From Plantago major (Eukaryota; Streptophyta; Magnoliopsida; Lamiales; Plantaginaceae): a stretch of DNA of 64,000 nucleotides. Below, one piece after another: positions 12,801-25,488 of this stretch. A program made the translations under genes and the position numbers. Under the pieces are notes generated by a model that was not told the DNA's origin, did not search any database, and saw only the letters and a program-made list of their open reading frames with translations. The first letter of the stretch is position 1; every line of letters begins with the position of its first letter. Location of the stretch: assembly GCA_026545765.1 (NCBI GenBank), contig CM048843.1:1488001-1552000 (forward strand). Direction: 5' to 3'.

Positions 12801-14731
12801 CGAGGTTTTACTTACAAAGAGAAATCTGGTTAATTGTTTTAAGTCTCTATTTTTTAGATGCATTTGAGTTTATGAAGTTATGACTAGCAGAAAGTCGTGA
12901 ATATCAATCTTAGAGAGGCTTTCCTTGTTAATCTTTTGCAAGTACATATTACTTAACGTAAGGGTAACAACATCACATAGACGATTAGCACGCTCTATTT
13001 ACATGTTAGCCACACAAAAATTGAAAAAGGATAGCAGCATTTTATGATTATGTTATTATCTCTATTGAAATTTCCAATACATACTGGTCTTATGGTAAAA
13101 GCTAATGTTCCTGTATACAAGATCTTTTAATAACAATCCCATTTTCCTTGACATGCACTTTGAGCTAAATTTCAAGATGACATTCCTTGTATCCTAATAG
13201 CATCTGGCCTTGTGGTAAGAGTTTCATATAAGGTTTCCTAAGGTGGACTAGGCCATAAATATCTCAGTAATATCTTAATAAAATTTTGGGAAAAGACTAC
13301 ATTGTTTGAATTATGAGGGATTATGAAGATTTTCATGACATGTTTCACTCACCAAATTGCTTTATTTTCCTTTTTCAACATTATCTTGTTTGTGTAGGGG
13401 CGGTATGATATCTTGTCCTTATCTGGCTCATTTACACTATCCGAAGTTGGAGGTCAGAAAACCAGAACTGGTGGTTTAAGTATCACATTGGCTGGATCAG
13501 AGGGAAGAGTTTTCGGAGGTTGTGTGGCTGGAGTTTTGCTTGCTGCATCAGGTGTGCAGGTTAGTTTGCCTGCGGCACTGAAATAATACCTTGTTCAGAC
13601 AGGATGCTTCAATATTATTATGATGCATGTTTGAACAAGTAGCTTGGTCATATCCACTTAATTAATTGTCCCATGCCTGATAAGGTTTCTGCTACAATGA
13701 GATAAAATATTGATTGGTGGCTTATGGACAATACTAGCAGCTTACCTGGTGACATTTAGGATCGTTTTGTAGAATTCTACAACAGTAACTAGGCTAAATT
13801 AGGAATAAAGCAGTATGTTTTGTATTACTGCAGTAAATTTGTAAGATCTAGGTTATGTTTTTACACGTTACAACATGGAGCTACTTGTTTTGTAGTAGCA
13901 GTTACTAAATCAGCTAAACAGTATTAACCCCAAAGTTAGACTGTTATAATGTAATTCTGTATCTGTTTTGGTGCTAACAAATTTGTATTGGTGTGTTACT
14001 GTTCACCCATAATGCAGTTCCTATACATGGACATACAAAATTGTACCGAAAGATTTTCACTTTTTTCTTAAGAGCTACTATATCACATTCTTTTAACTGT
14101 CGTAAGGCCTTATATGGCTTATTTGTATTGGTGTGTATTGTTATTGTTCACCGATAATGTACTTCCCGTACATGGACATAAACAATTGTTCATTAAAGAG
14201 ATGTATCACATTCTTTTAATTGCCGTGAGGCTTTATATGGCTTTAATTTATACACACTAATATGAAAGGATCTCTTAGAGTATCTTGCCAAAGGAGGACA
14301 AAAAAAATGGTCTGGTGCATCATAAGATTTAGTTGCAGCCCTTTATTACTTGTACCATAATTTTATTTCCCAGAAGTACTATTTCTATTTATTTATTTCA
14401 TTATATTTGAATCGTCTTCTTATCTTATTGGCTATCAAACTCCTATTTGACTATTGCAAGTGATCCTCTGCATCTTTATGTGTTCAATATGCTTTTGTTA
14501 TTGCAGGTGATTGTCGGAAGCTTCTTACCAGAAACGCCCAAGGAACAGAGAACCTCAAACCACATGGAGCCTTTATCAGCTCCAAGGGTAAATTTAGGTG
14601 GCGTACCTGGTGCCAGCAGCTCACCATCACGAGGTACTCTAAGTGAGTCGTCGGGTGGGGTTGGTAGTCCATTCAATCATAGCTCGGGCAACAACCTGGG
14701 CCAAGGCATGCCGGGCTTACCCTGGAAATGA
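9818..14731 (+). CDS. AT-hook motif nuclear-localised (AHL) protein, clade B type
   Basis: Five exons join in frame with GT-AG borders: 9818-10313, 11057-11109, 12673-12804, 13398-13559 and 14507-14731, giving 355 residues. Two AT-hooks are visible: KRGRPRKYG (about residues 82-90) and ARGRPPGSSNKK (about 148-159), the latter beside a basic nuclear-localisation-like run. A PPC/DUF296 domain follows (about 174-290) with FIPHILHVQAGE, CVLSASGTIANVTLRQ and GGRVFGGCVAG-like stretches; the PPC domain makes AHL trimers and partner contacts. The tail is Ser/Gly/Pro-rich. AHL proteins bind AT-rich DNA minor groove and repress growth and flowering genes. A gene with introns and two hooks fits the intron-containing clade; the other clade is intronless. 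A short Gln run (HQQQQQH) lies between the hooks. Start chosen as the first in-frame ATG after the UTR intron. Confidence 0.93.
11110..12672 (+). other. AHL intron 2
   Basis: 1.56-kb intron, AT-rich, with scattered short ORFs but no recognisable coding region or transposon end. The exon before it is only 53 bp. Confidence 0.8.
13981..14243 (+). repeat. Diverged tandem duplication in AHL intron 4
   Basis: Two copies with a period of 140 bp, each starting ATTTGTATTGGTGTG (13981 and 14121), sharing CATGGACATA and TATCACATTCTTTTAA and ending in a TTATATGGCTT stretch. Copy 2 is slightly shorter. Confidence 0.8.
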
Positions 14732-16010
14732 TAACTCCTGAATGAGCTTCTACCGCTTGTGTGGAATGTAACATAGTTGCGTTATGTAATTGTAGTGTCA
14801 GAATAAGGACCACATGCTGCTTTGCGTAGTGAACCTTTTAGTTGGTGACGTAACTTTGTTGTTTAGGTGTTAAGTTTATGTCGCAACGTTGGGTTACCGA
14901 TTAGAGTTCTAACTTTCGTCATCTCACTCATCTTAGTAATTTTCTTTTTCTAGCAGTATAATAGTCCATTTCTGTTCTCCAATTTCGGCCTAATTCCACG
15001 GCAGGACGGTAATGGCAGCCAGCCTTCTTCATTGTTTTCCTTCTTATCTCCCTTCTGCACAAGTTGCCATGAGCTGTTCTTGCTTCAAGTCTAATTACAG
15101 GGTGTTCATATGTTCCGCTATTTGAAATAGAGAGAGAAGTGTAAAACGACTGAGATTCCTGAAGATGCAGATTGTGTTCATTATATCTGAATGATCTGGA
15201 CTAGACATGTTCAATTTTTGTTAATGACCTAAAGGTACTGAGATTGTTAATTTGAAGAGCTTTTTTCTCCTTTTCATTTTTCAGTATGTGTTTTAATGTT
15301 TCTGATATCAAGTGCTCGTTGGAGATTTATTGCATGAAATGGATGTATTATTTCATTCATAGAATTGCTTCAACTAACCAGAAGTAGGTTTTGTGGGTGG
15401 TTTTAGTTTTATGAATCTCTTTCTTTTTGGGAAATAATAAATGGAGGATAAATATGTGAAAAGTTGATAAAAGTAATAAAAGAAAAATGAAGATGCAAAA
15501 GGAAAAAAGGGACAAGTAAAGTGTTAGATTTAAAGCATGAATGATATTCTGATAGTAGTTAATAGTTCCTTGTGGTCAAAGACTTTTATTTCTGAGTTTT
15601 TCTTAATATAAACGAATATCATATTATTTCCACCTCAAGTGTATGACACATTCACCTTGTTTTACAATGTAGTTTTATATTATCCAGGAGAATATGAAGT
15701 CTTTTACAAGACTTGCTCAAAAATCCGATCTATCCATCTTAAATGAAATAATAGAAAGTCAAAGACTGCTTGGAGTTTGACATTTTACGAGAGGTGCGCA
15801 TAAATTTTCCCTAACGCAATTAAAACTTAAATTCAGATTCGATCCATCTCCATTAAACAACCTAAAAAGTCTGGAGGGTAGTAGAAAATTTGGAATATAT
15901 AGCAGAATAAAATCGTACATATACAAACTTATGGGTAAGTTATAAATGCATAAAACTTCAGATATCACTTCGGATAAATTAAATAAATTTAATTTTACTA
16001 AATGAATTTA
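14732..16010. other. AHL 3' UTR and intergenic DNA
   Basis: No gene seen. The first several hundred bases are probably 3' UTR. A purine-rich stretch near 15430-15530 and an A run at 16010-16023 are the only low-complexity features. Confidence 0.5.
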
Positions 16011-17122
16011 AAAAAAAAAAAAAGTGAAGTAAATTACAAGTGCACAAAACAAGTGACGTGGCTTCGGAATCGTACGGCATCCTTCAACCTTTCTTCGCCT
16101 TGTTGCAGCCAAGCTCACACATTTGAGACTGAAGATCAATTGCAATTTCAATTTCTGGTGTTGTTTCCAAATCTCAACTTGCAATCAGTAATTTCTTCGC
16201 CTTCTTTTCTCCTTTTTATCGGTACCATTATTGTGCAATGCATTTCACCTCATTATTGTAATTATATATCTAATTTATCACCATCCCACTTTTGGGTTTT
16301 CACTTTGCTTAATTAATTTCTTGCCTGTGAGTTTTGTTTGTGTCCATGCATGATATGTATAAGCTACACAACTTAGTGGTTTCATTGTTCACCCAACGAG
16401 ATTAGTTCTATTCGGAGTTCAGTAGTGGGTTTTGCGGAATTAAACTAGACTTGGAGAAATAAAGACAACATTTTTGTCGATTTAACTGATTTCAGTTCAT
16501 TTCGACATAGTATATGTGAGACAATAAGATCTACTATGAAAACCGGTGTTTGTTTCTGCTGTTTCTCAAGCAAAAAAAAAATAAATAAATAAAAAATCTT
16601 TGGTTACCAAAGCGAAATAATCTTTTAGGGAAAAAATTAGTCTATGGGTAGCTGCTGCTTGTCTTTCTGTGTAATTAGGGACTGACTACATTGGTTTTTT
16701 CGCAACGATGCCGATTTTACTATCTCATATATGTTTCGTTGCATGCTGGCATCAGTACACCCTGAAGATCCTGGTTGTTCTCTGTATCAGTTTCCTCAAT
16801 TCTGTTGTTTCCTGTTTGATTCTGTCTAGTTTTTTGTTGATATGTTAATATAGACGTTTTGGGATGTTGACGAAAACTATGGCCGGAGAGCTGGTTATAT
16901 GATAGGAACATCATAATGTCCAAATATGGAACTTTGTAGAAATTATGATTGATCTCTCTTTGCTTCGTGACTTCGTCCCGTGTTCTTTTTGTTCCCGTTT
17001 TTGGTTATAATGGTGCTTGTGTTGTTCAACAGTAAACATAATTCATAAGATGTGATCTTGAAGGATTTGATTTGAGATAGTAGATATTTGTCTCTGACTA
17101 GCATTAATTAGTAGATATTACC
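16011..17122 (+). other. Upstream/5' UTR region of the IDM-like gene
   Basis: A 1.1-kb stretch before the start codon, with pyrimidine-rich blocks near 16080-16220 resembling a 5' UTR exon. A UTR intron is likely but I could not fix its borders. The ORF at 16002-16316 does not resemble a known protein. Confidence 0.4.
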
Positions 17123-18295
17123 ATGGATAGCATTGAAAAGGCGAAGGAGATAGTGTGGACAAGGCGCAAGAGTGGAATGAGTGAGAACAATGGAACTGTG
17201 GATCCCAGCAAGTGCCACAGCAATGGAGAGAAAAGGCGCCGCTGTGATTCTATGCAGTTGACAACATTTTCAAGCAATTCTCTTCCCTCTCAGCAATATG
17301 CGATGCCTATTGTACCTGTTCCAAAGGTTCAGGAGTGGTGCTCAAGTTCATCTATCATCTTGACGGGAACAGTCAGCAAAGGAGCAACTGGACCACCTGT
17401 CGGAGCTGTGGATATCGGTGTCAGCAAATCAGCTTATTACTTTTGCATTGCTCTACCAGGAGTCAAGAAAGATCCTGGTAATTTCCCTTTCATTCAGTGA
17501 AGTATATTCCTTATTTATGGTCAATAACTTTACTTCTAAGTTGCAACTTTTCACTATTATGTGTGTATCTGATTGCATAAACATATTCACTTTGCTGACT
17601 AGACATTACCAGTTGGTTAAAAGTTTATGCCGTCCTGAAATGAACCATTCAAATATATAATAACTAATAAGCTTAACCACCATGCTGTGTTCAGACACAC
17701 TAAATCATTCATTTCTAGCTGTACAGAATCTTGTAATTTGGTTCTATTGCGATATAAATGCTGTATAATGATGCAATTTAGTACGGTTTTCTTTCACGGA
17801 GTTCTGTGAAATCATGTATAATTGTCATGCAATAGGAAAGTTTATTATAGCTAGAATTGAAATGATTAATTCTGTATGGTTGAGAGAAGTGATCAATGTA
17901 ACAAAGTACATGGATGAACTCTTAAAATTAAGCATTAGCCCGACACAGAATGACAGAATGAGAATTTTGTAGAAATCAGAGCATCTGTATTTCCAATCCT
18001 CTTCCCTCCTGCTGTTGCTTGAACTTATTACAAACCTTGCTTTTCTTTATCAGGAGAATTCAGCTGCGAAATGAACCGAGATGGACAAGTCTGCATTCGT
18101 GGCGTGACATCCACTGGTGGGAAGACCGTTACAAAATATTCCCGGGTTTTTGAAATGAAGTTCCAGCAGCAGTGTGCACCTGGACCCTTCTCCCTTTACT
18201 TTAGCCTGCCGGGACCTGTGGACCCAACGTTGTTTTCTCCCAATTTCAGATCCGATGGCATCTTTGAAGGCGTCGTTGCTAAATACGAGCAGTAA
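17123..18295 (+). CDS. Alpha-crystallin/HSP20-like domain protein, IDM2/IDM3-like
   Basis: Two exons, 17123-17477 and 18054-18295, join in frame across a GT-AG intron to give 198 residues. The N-terminal third is polar with a basic KRRR stretch. From about residue 75 there is a degenerate alpha-crystallin fold: ILTGTVSKGATGPPVGAVDI, AYYFCIALPGVKKDPGEFSC, NRDGQVCIRGVTSTGGKTV, then a C-terminal strand region (FSLYFSLPGPVDP, FRSDGIFEGVVAKYEQ). This pattern matches plant IDM2/ROS5 and IDM3/LIL proteins, ACD proteins that work with the IDM1 histone acetyltransferase and MBD7 to keep loci accessible to the ROS1 DNA demethylase. Unlike true small heat-shock proteins there is no I-x-I tail motif. Family assignment is from recognition only; it could be another HSP20-like protein. 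Confidence 0.78.
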
Positions 18296-21200
18296 CTTCT
18301 GTTTTACTCTTTCTACAACTAAACCAGTTCTGGTTCATCTTTAACTTACGTAGAATCATTGTCTAGTGGTAAATCGAAAAAAGTTGCAGAAGCCAACCAC
18401 CTATGTAAATATTTTACCTCTCCAATCTAGCTTGAAGCCTTGAACTACTAATTCTGCTTAGTAGTTGCATATATACTCTGCATCAACTGCTTAATTAGAA
18501 CATTTTGAGAGGGCTATTTTTGTGCTTTGGTTTTGCTTGCACTTTTACTCAAGCTCTTACTCTTTACTTCGGCTTATTTTTTCGGGTCTTCTATAAAACT
18601 ATACTCACTTTCTTCTGTCGGTATCTACATTTTGCATATGTTACACCTAAAACTGTGTGTCAAACATAATGTATGTAGTTCTCGGGTAAAAAGAAATAAG
18701 TTTTGTCCGGTAGTATTGCGATTGTTGTCCTTGTTTTTACAAACTAATAAACTACACCAGGCGAAGATGCCAACAACAACATTTGAACTCTAATGTTTGG
18801 TAATATATCAGACAAAGGCCAGTACGGTGTATCGACAATACCGAATATATATTACATTGCTTGTCCCCTGTAATTTTTAATGATATCGAATGATCAATTT
18901 GTTGCAAATTAAAAGTAAACAAGATCCAATCGCAGCAATCTAAAGATTGTAGATTCGAAGATGTGATTCGAATATTCTAGTAAGATTGACTAGACAGACA
19001 AGATGAACATCGTTCTCATAAAGTCTTCTCTTGTCTTTTGTAGGAAACTACCTTCTATTTCTCATCATCTTTCAATCTTCCAACTCCTATGGACTGATGA
19101 CGTTTTGATATTTCTGAGAAAAATATATATGTTACATTCAATTCTGACACTTAACGCGTAATATCAAAGCTCACTTGGCCGAAGTTAGAATATATGTAAA
19201 TTCCATTTACAAAAACCCCAACTTTCACTTTCAGTATTGTCCTTTTTATCGAGAAAAATTCGAGAATTGTATAACTAAATGTATCAAAATCGGAGTTCAC
19301 AACTTAAGGTGCCATTTTTTTGAATCCCCCTTCAAATGTAGGGCCTTTGACGCCATTGTCGTGAATTACTCAAGTCCCAGTTCCACTCGACTCACTCAAA
19401 CTATCATTAGTAAGCTCGAACTTGACTTGTTTTAATCAAAGGAGCTTGAACTCGAGTCGAGTGGAGCCGAACTCGAATTCTGATGAAATAAAGAAAACAT
19501 TATTTGAACAGGCCATACCGAGTTTGTACTATGAACGAACCTTAACGGATTATGGGCGGAGCCGTTTAGTAGACATACAATATAGGAGCATGTATATTTA
19601 GAGAATTGAGGCTATCGTGTAATAAACAAGTCGAGTCATAGATTGACAAATAAATACCTTATCAAACGATGAAAGTTGATGTGAGTACTGGTTAAGGCTC
19701 GACTTGTATAACAATTGGACATTATAAAAGTGGTTTATGTAGGATATTAAACCTACTCACAATTAAATTTAAAATAGCAAAGGTTATGTGTATGTTTTGT
19801 TTGGCATCACCCTTATAAGATAACTTATGAGTCCAAATTACCATCTATATAATACATTAAGCAAAAAAGATTTGGAGCAATTCTAGAGTGTCCACATCAA
19901 ATAATTATGTGGCAAATTCTTATAATGTGATTGGTCTAAAAAATGTATAGTTGGCACAAGGAAATGTTCTGATTGGGTGAGAAAAAATAAGGAGCTGACT
20001 GTGCTATTTCTTAGCTAACGTATCGAGTCCTGATGGTGCCAATTATTATGAATTCCTTAAATCGCATTCTTATTTCACCCTAAAAAACATGCAACAAGTC
20101 CATCCCTTCAACAACATCAATCAGCGTTTAATCATTCCAGTTGCCCCAGTTTGATTATTGTTTGGATTTTATCCATTACACATCTAAAGTTATAATAAAA
20201 TTTAGGTTATTAAGTATATACGTGTGTGTGGTGGAGTGACCACATACCACCACGGGGTTGTTGGAAACAACCCTATTGATTATGTTGTATACTTTTGTAT
20301 TTTATTTTGGTTCGGTTTGGGGGATACAATTTTTTTCAAAAGACATTTACATGTTACTAATTAACAGGGCGGGTACGGTAGGACCCTATTTTTACATTTC
20401 ATATAGTTAGCATAAACACTCAATGATATAATATTGGATGAAGGACTACCGACCGACACCGCGACCAACGTTGTTCACATAAATTTGACTACCTTATTTT
20501 CTCGATTAATTTATTTTATCATTTCCTTTTAATTTATTATGAAAAGTAAACTATACCGTGGCATCGCCACGGGTTAGTACTATTAATTTATTATTCTTCA
20601 TCATGAGAACTATCTGATGAATTTAATAAAAAAATTGTACCTTTTCCTAAAAAAAAAAAAAGAGATAATATTTATGTTCAGATTCATCCATTAATAATTT
20701 TGAGGGGGGCAAAATGATTTTTAGACTTTTATTTTCAAAATTTGGTTTAAACTTCAATTTTACGTTGATTTCATTGTCTTTTCTTATTTATTTTAAAACT
20801 TAATTCATCAATTAATTATCAAGGACATTAATTAATATTATTATCACATTAATTGTAAAAAATATAATACTTGAAAATTAGAACTACAATAATTGAGAAT
20901 AAAAATTACATTAATTGAGAATAAAAGTCACAAATGTATCAAAAATTTAGAACACATATGAGTGGTGTTATATATACAAGCATTCTTTGTTTGGTTCAAG
21001 TATTATTGTTACATCTGAAATAATCAAAATCTATAAAATAAAACAAAAAGAAATAAAACTAAAAAATAAAGGATAGAAACGAAGAAAATAGTAAAATAAA
21101 AGAAAATCAAAGAAATAAAGTGAAAATGAAGAAAACATATTGTAGAGTTTATTTTTACCAGAACAAACCATAACCGGTTAGCGGTATATAAAGCGAATTC

Positions 21201-22549
21201 GAGAACGATAAGTCACCAAAACCAAAATATTTGAGAACATGGGCGTATTAAGAGCAGAGCGGTTGTTATGTATATATATAAATCTGTAAAATTTTACCTA
21301 TATTATTCTAAAGTAAAATTATCAAAAAAAAATAAAAATAATACGCTATTTTCTAACATAACAATGTATGCTATTTTCAAATAAAATTATTGTTTAATTG
21401 TTAAGTAAGACTACTAAAAGATGGTCTCTATATTTATGGATGTACCTATCTGTTAATAAAAATCACTCGATGTTATTAATCAAAATGTGTATATATTCTC
21501 AACATTTTTCATTTTTTCCAGCCACCTATGCATGACTAAAGGTTGAATCTCATCCATATGTATGTAGTACTATGTTCCAATTACACCCTATATATTCCGA
21601 CAAATAATGAATTAATATAAATTAAAATTTTCATGAAAATGTGTAAATAAAATGTGTAATTCTCTTCAAAGACTTCTATAGTAACGATAAAAAAGACAAA
21701 AAAACATTAATATTACTAATTAAAATGTAAGATGGTTAGTTAAGAACATAGGTTATTTTGTACAAATATAAAATGTATAGATCCGTATATAACTAATTAA
21801 GTATGCAATTCAATTGTTATTGGTCGATTATCCATTCTTATATTTCCTTTTAATTGTTCAAGTATTTTGATTTCAATCAAAGTTTACTATACCTTCGTCT
21901 CTAATTGCACCTACCGATGCAATCATTATCTCTTATGGATAAAAACCTAAATTAGGACTAATTATTATCACTAAAATGTGTGTTGATTAAGTAGTAAATT
22001 ATGGCAGCATGATGCGTATTTGAGCATAAATTGTGAATATAATGGCAAATTTTCATATATTGGCCCGTGGAGATTGATTACTTTCTCGACCGATCATAAC
22101 TACTTATTTGTTTGGTCATTGACATTACCAATTGGGCTAAAATCGTACTCTCAACCGATGGAGTAGTATGCGTTTATTCTACAATATTGTTATTTTAAAT
22201 TCATATACAAAAGTCAACTTGACTCGGCATGTAACCAAACACACGAACAGGTACACATATGATATCTAAAGTTTTTAACTTTATTTATGTAAAACATTAA
22301 AAAAAAAATCACCGAGATAAAAGAAAAAAAAAAGTTTGTATAGAGTTAATATTTTACGGGGAAAAAGAATTAAAGGTTTTATAAAAAAATGTTTATGGTT
22401 TTAGGAAAATGTTAACGTTAAATAAAGTGGTAATTAAGTGTGCATGTATCGTTGTAATTCTTAAGAATTGATATGTTTAAAGGATTTTGTTGCAAATTTT
22501 AGTAAATTAACAATTTACATCTTTTTTAAAGCATATTAGTTGTAATTAA
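18296..22549. other. Gene-free AT-rich intergenic DNA
   Basis: No protein-coding gene recognised. It holds a degenerate GAGTCGAGTGGAGCCGAACT-type repeat near 19370-19480, often seen in plant repeats, a short perfect hairpin GGGTTGTT...AACAACCC (20255-20273) and a Helitron-like 3' hairpin (20556-20580). The rest is A/T-rich with short A runs. Confidence 0.5.
20556..20585 (+). mobile_element. Helitron-like 3' terminus, degenerate
   Basis: Stem CCGTGGC / GCCACGG with loop ATC, then GGTTAGTACTATT. Helitrons end in a short hairpin a few bases before CTRR-T. Here CTAT would be a decayed CTAG. The 5' end was not found. Confidence 0.35.
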
Positions 22550-22732
22550 GGCTATGTTATATTCGTCTGCATTTCCATTCAGTTTAGTTTAGTTCAGCTA
22601 TGCGTAGTTATATTTTATACTACAATTGATTCGATTCAATTCGGTTTAATCATGTTACTCAGAATGAACAACAAGCAGAAATGAACGAATTGAATGTAAT
22701 CGAATGGAGTTGCGTATCAAGAAAACAGAGCC
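22550..22732. mobile_element. Tourist-like MITE (same family as 40977-41129)
   Basis: Begins GGCTATGTTATATTCGTCTG and ends AAAACAGAGCC, with TTA/TAA at both borders. The interior has the CAGTTTAGTTTAGTTCAG type of repeats also seen in the copy at 40977-41129. TTA target sites and GGCTCTGTTC-type termini fit PIF/Harbinger MITEs. Confidence 0.6.
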
Positions 22733-22735
22733 TTA

Positions 22736-25010
22736 GTCAAAAAATATGTTGAGACAAGTATTGTGGTAATACTATTTCAATTTGATTAATTTACATAAGT
22801 TGAAGTCGTTATTAAGATAACATATTACAAACTTTGCAGAGATCGCATCTTGAATATACAACTTCAACATATCATATTTACATATACATCATATTATTAG
22901 CTTCAAACATTATGTGTATAGTAAACATGCATTATACTTGAAGTACATGCATTTTAAATGATATTTTTATGACAAAATATGTGATGTTTGATTTGATCAC
23001 TACGCTCTCTAAAAGTTACTCTTAATATATTTAAATATTTCAATATAACAATATCAATGTCTTTCTTATTCATCCAGTGGAGTAACCAACTTGAACACAA
23101 AACATTGCATCAATTATACAGGAAGCTTCGAATTTGGAAAGTATGAAACATAGTGAATTAAGTATGAGAGATATTAAATAAAGTAGGAGATATATTTTTG
23201 ATTTAAGGGATGAGAAGTTGAAATTGAGATGCCCCAAAATGAAATACATGAAGTTGAAATCGGGATGGAGGGAGTACATTTTAGCTTCACCTAAAATCTT
23301 AGGAAAATATTTATTACATGGAAGTCGAGGTTGTATCCTTCTCGGACTTACATCCTACTCTAAATGATCATATAGTAATGTGTACTAAATAGGTGATAAA
23401 CGGGTACAATATGGGGTCTAGATCCTCGATACTTTTCTTCTTTTTCATTTTGCCAGTCTTTTCATGGATAATTCCTACCTGAAAGATCCATGAAAATATA
23501 AAGGCCCATATGGGTCCCGGTAGCGTCCCAAATGGGTTAGAGTATAATTCAAGAAGCAAATTACTAAGGTGAAATTGATATCTAGAATCAATATTGGGCA
23601 AAAGGTTATCATCATAGAAATGATAATGGGCTCATCCCCGTTCAAAATAATGATTTTTCAGGTCAAGCATCTACCCGAACAAAAAATTCCTGGCCTGGCC
23701 CGTGACACAATGTAGGATTATATTAGTGAAATAATTATAAAAAATTGGGGGGGGGGGGTCGAGGGTGGGTGGAACCATATGATACAAATTATTAAATTTG
23801 TTTGAGGGGTTGGATTCACACTCCATGCTTGCGTTAAAGAATTGAAAAATGTTATGTTTGTGGATTGATTTTTTTTGGGGTGTGTGAGTTGACCACAGAA
23901 AAACCATCGATACATGTGAGAAAATATGTTTGTTAAATAATAATATCTTTTTCTTTGGGGGGTGGGGGGGGGGGTGTTAGTGATTGATGAATCTTTTTTA
24001 CGGGGTGGGTTGGTCACCCAACCCAATTAATTGTATCATGCATTTTTGTTTTAATTAGGTTTAGGTTAGACATAATCTTTTTTCTAAACAAATTAACGGG
24101 TACAACCATGTACGAGATAATGACCTTCTACATATATCAATTTTCAACACGTCGGGTCGGGGGATACCATTATCCATCCACAATTAGTAACATTTTGTTT
24201 CTCCCTGGAGTTAGCATTAGAAGAAGACTCAAAATATTAATCCCCCCGCCGAGAATACAGAGTAAAAAAGTAAAATATGTCCAATATATCGGGGGTACTA
24301 ATTCACATCCTATATCGAAATTTATTTTGGGCCGGGTGCTCATAAAGTAAAATTATTTCACTAATATCATTTTTTTTTTATATTTCGCGATACATACTTT
24401 TTCACATGTATCAGTAATATTTCTTTTTATAGAGGAGGGACCAATTACTAAAAAAAATATTTAAAATTTACTAACTAACTATTAACATGTGTCAATAGAT
24501 AATACTTTTTTGGGATCTGGACCCACCCTATCCAAATTTCACTCACCGCCATTAAATTTTATTTTCGCTAAAATAATCGATAACTTTGTTTCGACTCGGG
24601 TTTGAAACTCATTTCACATGTATGGAACGGTGAGGTATATACCGATCCATACATCATTACTTCAATATATATTATGTTGGGTTTCTTAACGGGTGGATAT
24701 AACTCGCCCGCACACTACTCATACTAACTACGCGACTTTCTTTTCGAGAATCCATCCATCCATAAGAGCTTTTACTTAAGTGTGCTTTAATCTGGAATCT
24801 TAGGATGACCACCGATAAGTCTATCGGCATGCAACAAAATGGGGACAAAGTGTGAGAAAAATATGTGTGTATAGTGGTAAAGATATCAATCGGATAATGC
24901 ATTTACTTTTAATGTGGTAGAACCTCTACCGCAAGATGTGGCGTTACAAAAAAATATTATGGTAATTACTGTAGGATTCCACATACCTAATTAATTATGT
25001 TTTCACAATA
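22736..25010. other. Gene-free intergenic DNA with G-runs
   Basis: No gene recognised. Contains G homopolymers (12 G at 23747-23758; 6 and 11 G at 23957-23974) and a hairpin GGGTTGG...CCAACCC (24007-24024). Near 23262-23276 GGGATGGAGGGAGTA resembles a Stowaway MITE end, without a found partner. Confidence 0.5.
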
Positions 25011-25040
25011 CCCGTCGAGTATCGACGGGTTATTAACTAG
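25011..25040 (+). mobile_element. Helitron-like 3' terminus
   Basis: A perfect 8-bp stem CCCGTCGA / TCGACGGG with a 3-base loop, then TTATTAACTAG followed by T. Hairpin plus CTAG|T is the standard Helitron 3' end. No 5' TC end or Rep/helicase gene was found, so this is a remnant or the end of a non-autonomous element of unknown length. Confidence 0.5.
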
Positions 25041-25376
25041 TATTTGACTAAAATAAAATTCTCTGATAAACGTCCATCTTATAATCAAACCAATGTAGTT
25101 TAAAAATAACTTATTAAAAAACAAATCACTTAATAAGTTTCCTTTCTTCTATTATCAGTTAGTTTGTCAATCATGTCGATTCAAATCATTTACTTTTAAT
25201 GTGCCAAATTTCTACCATCTTCCAATAATTTCATGGGACTCGGAAGAAAGTCCAAATTAAATTGTCCACCCCAATTCAAAAATGGTTTTCGAAACTATAC
25301 CACAAAATATTCCACACATTATAATCTAACCCAATTCTAGATCTTAAAGGAAGATGAAGCTTGCCTAGAATATTAA

Positions 25377-25384
25377 GAATATAC
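25377..25384 (+). promoter_or_regulatory. P1BS element (PHR1-type site) upstream of PHT1
   Basis: GAATATAC fits GNATATNC, the PHR1 binding site found in phosphate-starvation genes. It lies 624 bp upstream of the PHT1 start codon. One match in about 1 kb can occur by chance; its position before a PHT1 gene raises its credibility. Confidence 0.5.
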
Positions 25385-25477
25385 GTCATCGTACGAGAGT
25401 TTCTTTTTCACAATTAATTGTTAATATAGTTAAAGAAAAGAAAAATATATAAAATCAGGGAATTCTACTAGTCAAAG

Positions 25478-25488
25478 TTTCTTGTTTA
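25478..25488 (+). promoter_or_regulatory. MYCS-like motif upstream of PHT1
   Basis: TTTCTTGTTTA matches 9 of 11 bases of the mycorrhiza-associated MYCS element TTTCTTGTTCT. It sits about 100 bp from the P1BS site. Imperfect, so only suggestive. Confidence 0.25.

Noticed and set aside
16002-16316. 104-residue ORF upstream of the IDM-like gene
   Set aside because: Starts in an A/T run, has no familiar motif and overlaps probable 5' UTR.
23671-24026. Minus-strand Pro/Thr-rich ORFs
   Set aside because: Driven by G-run and GGTGGG-rich sequence; no domain and no splice-site support.
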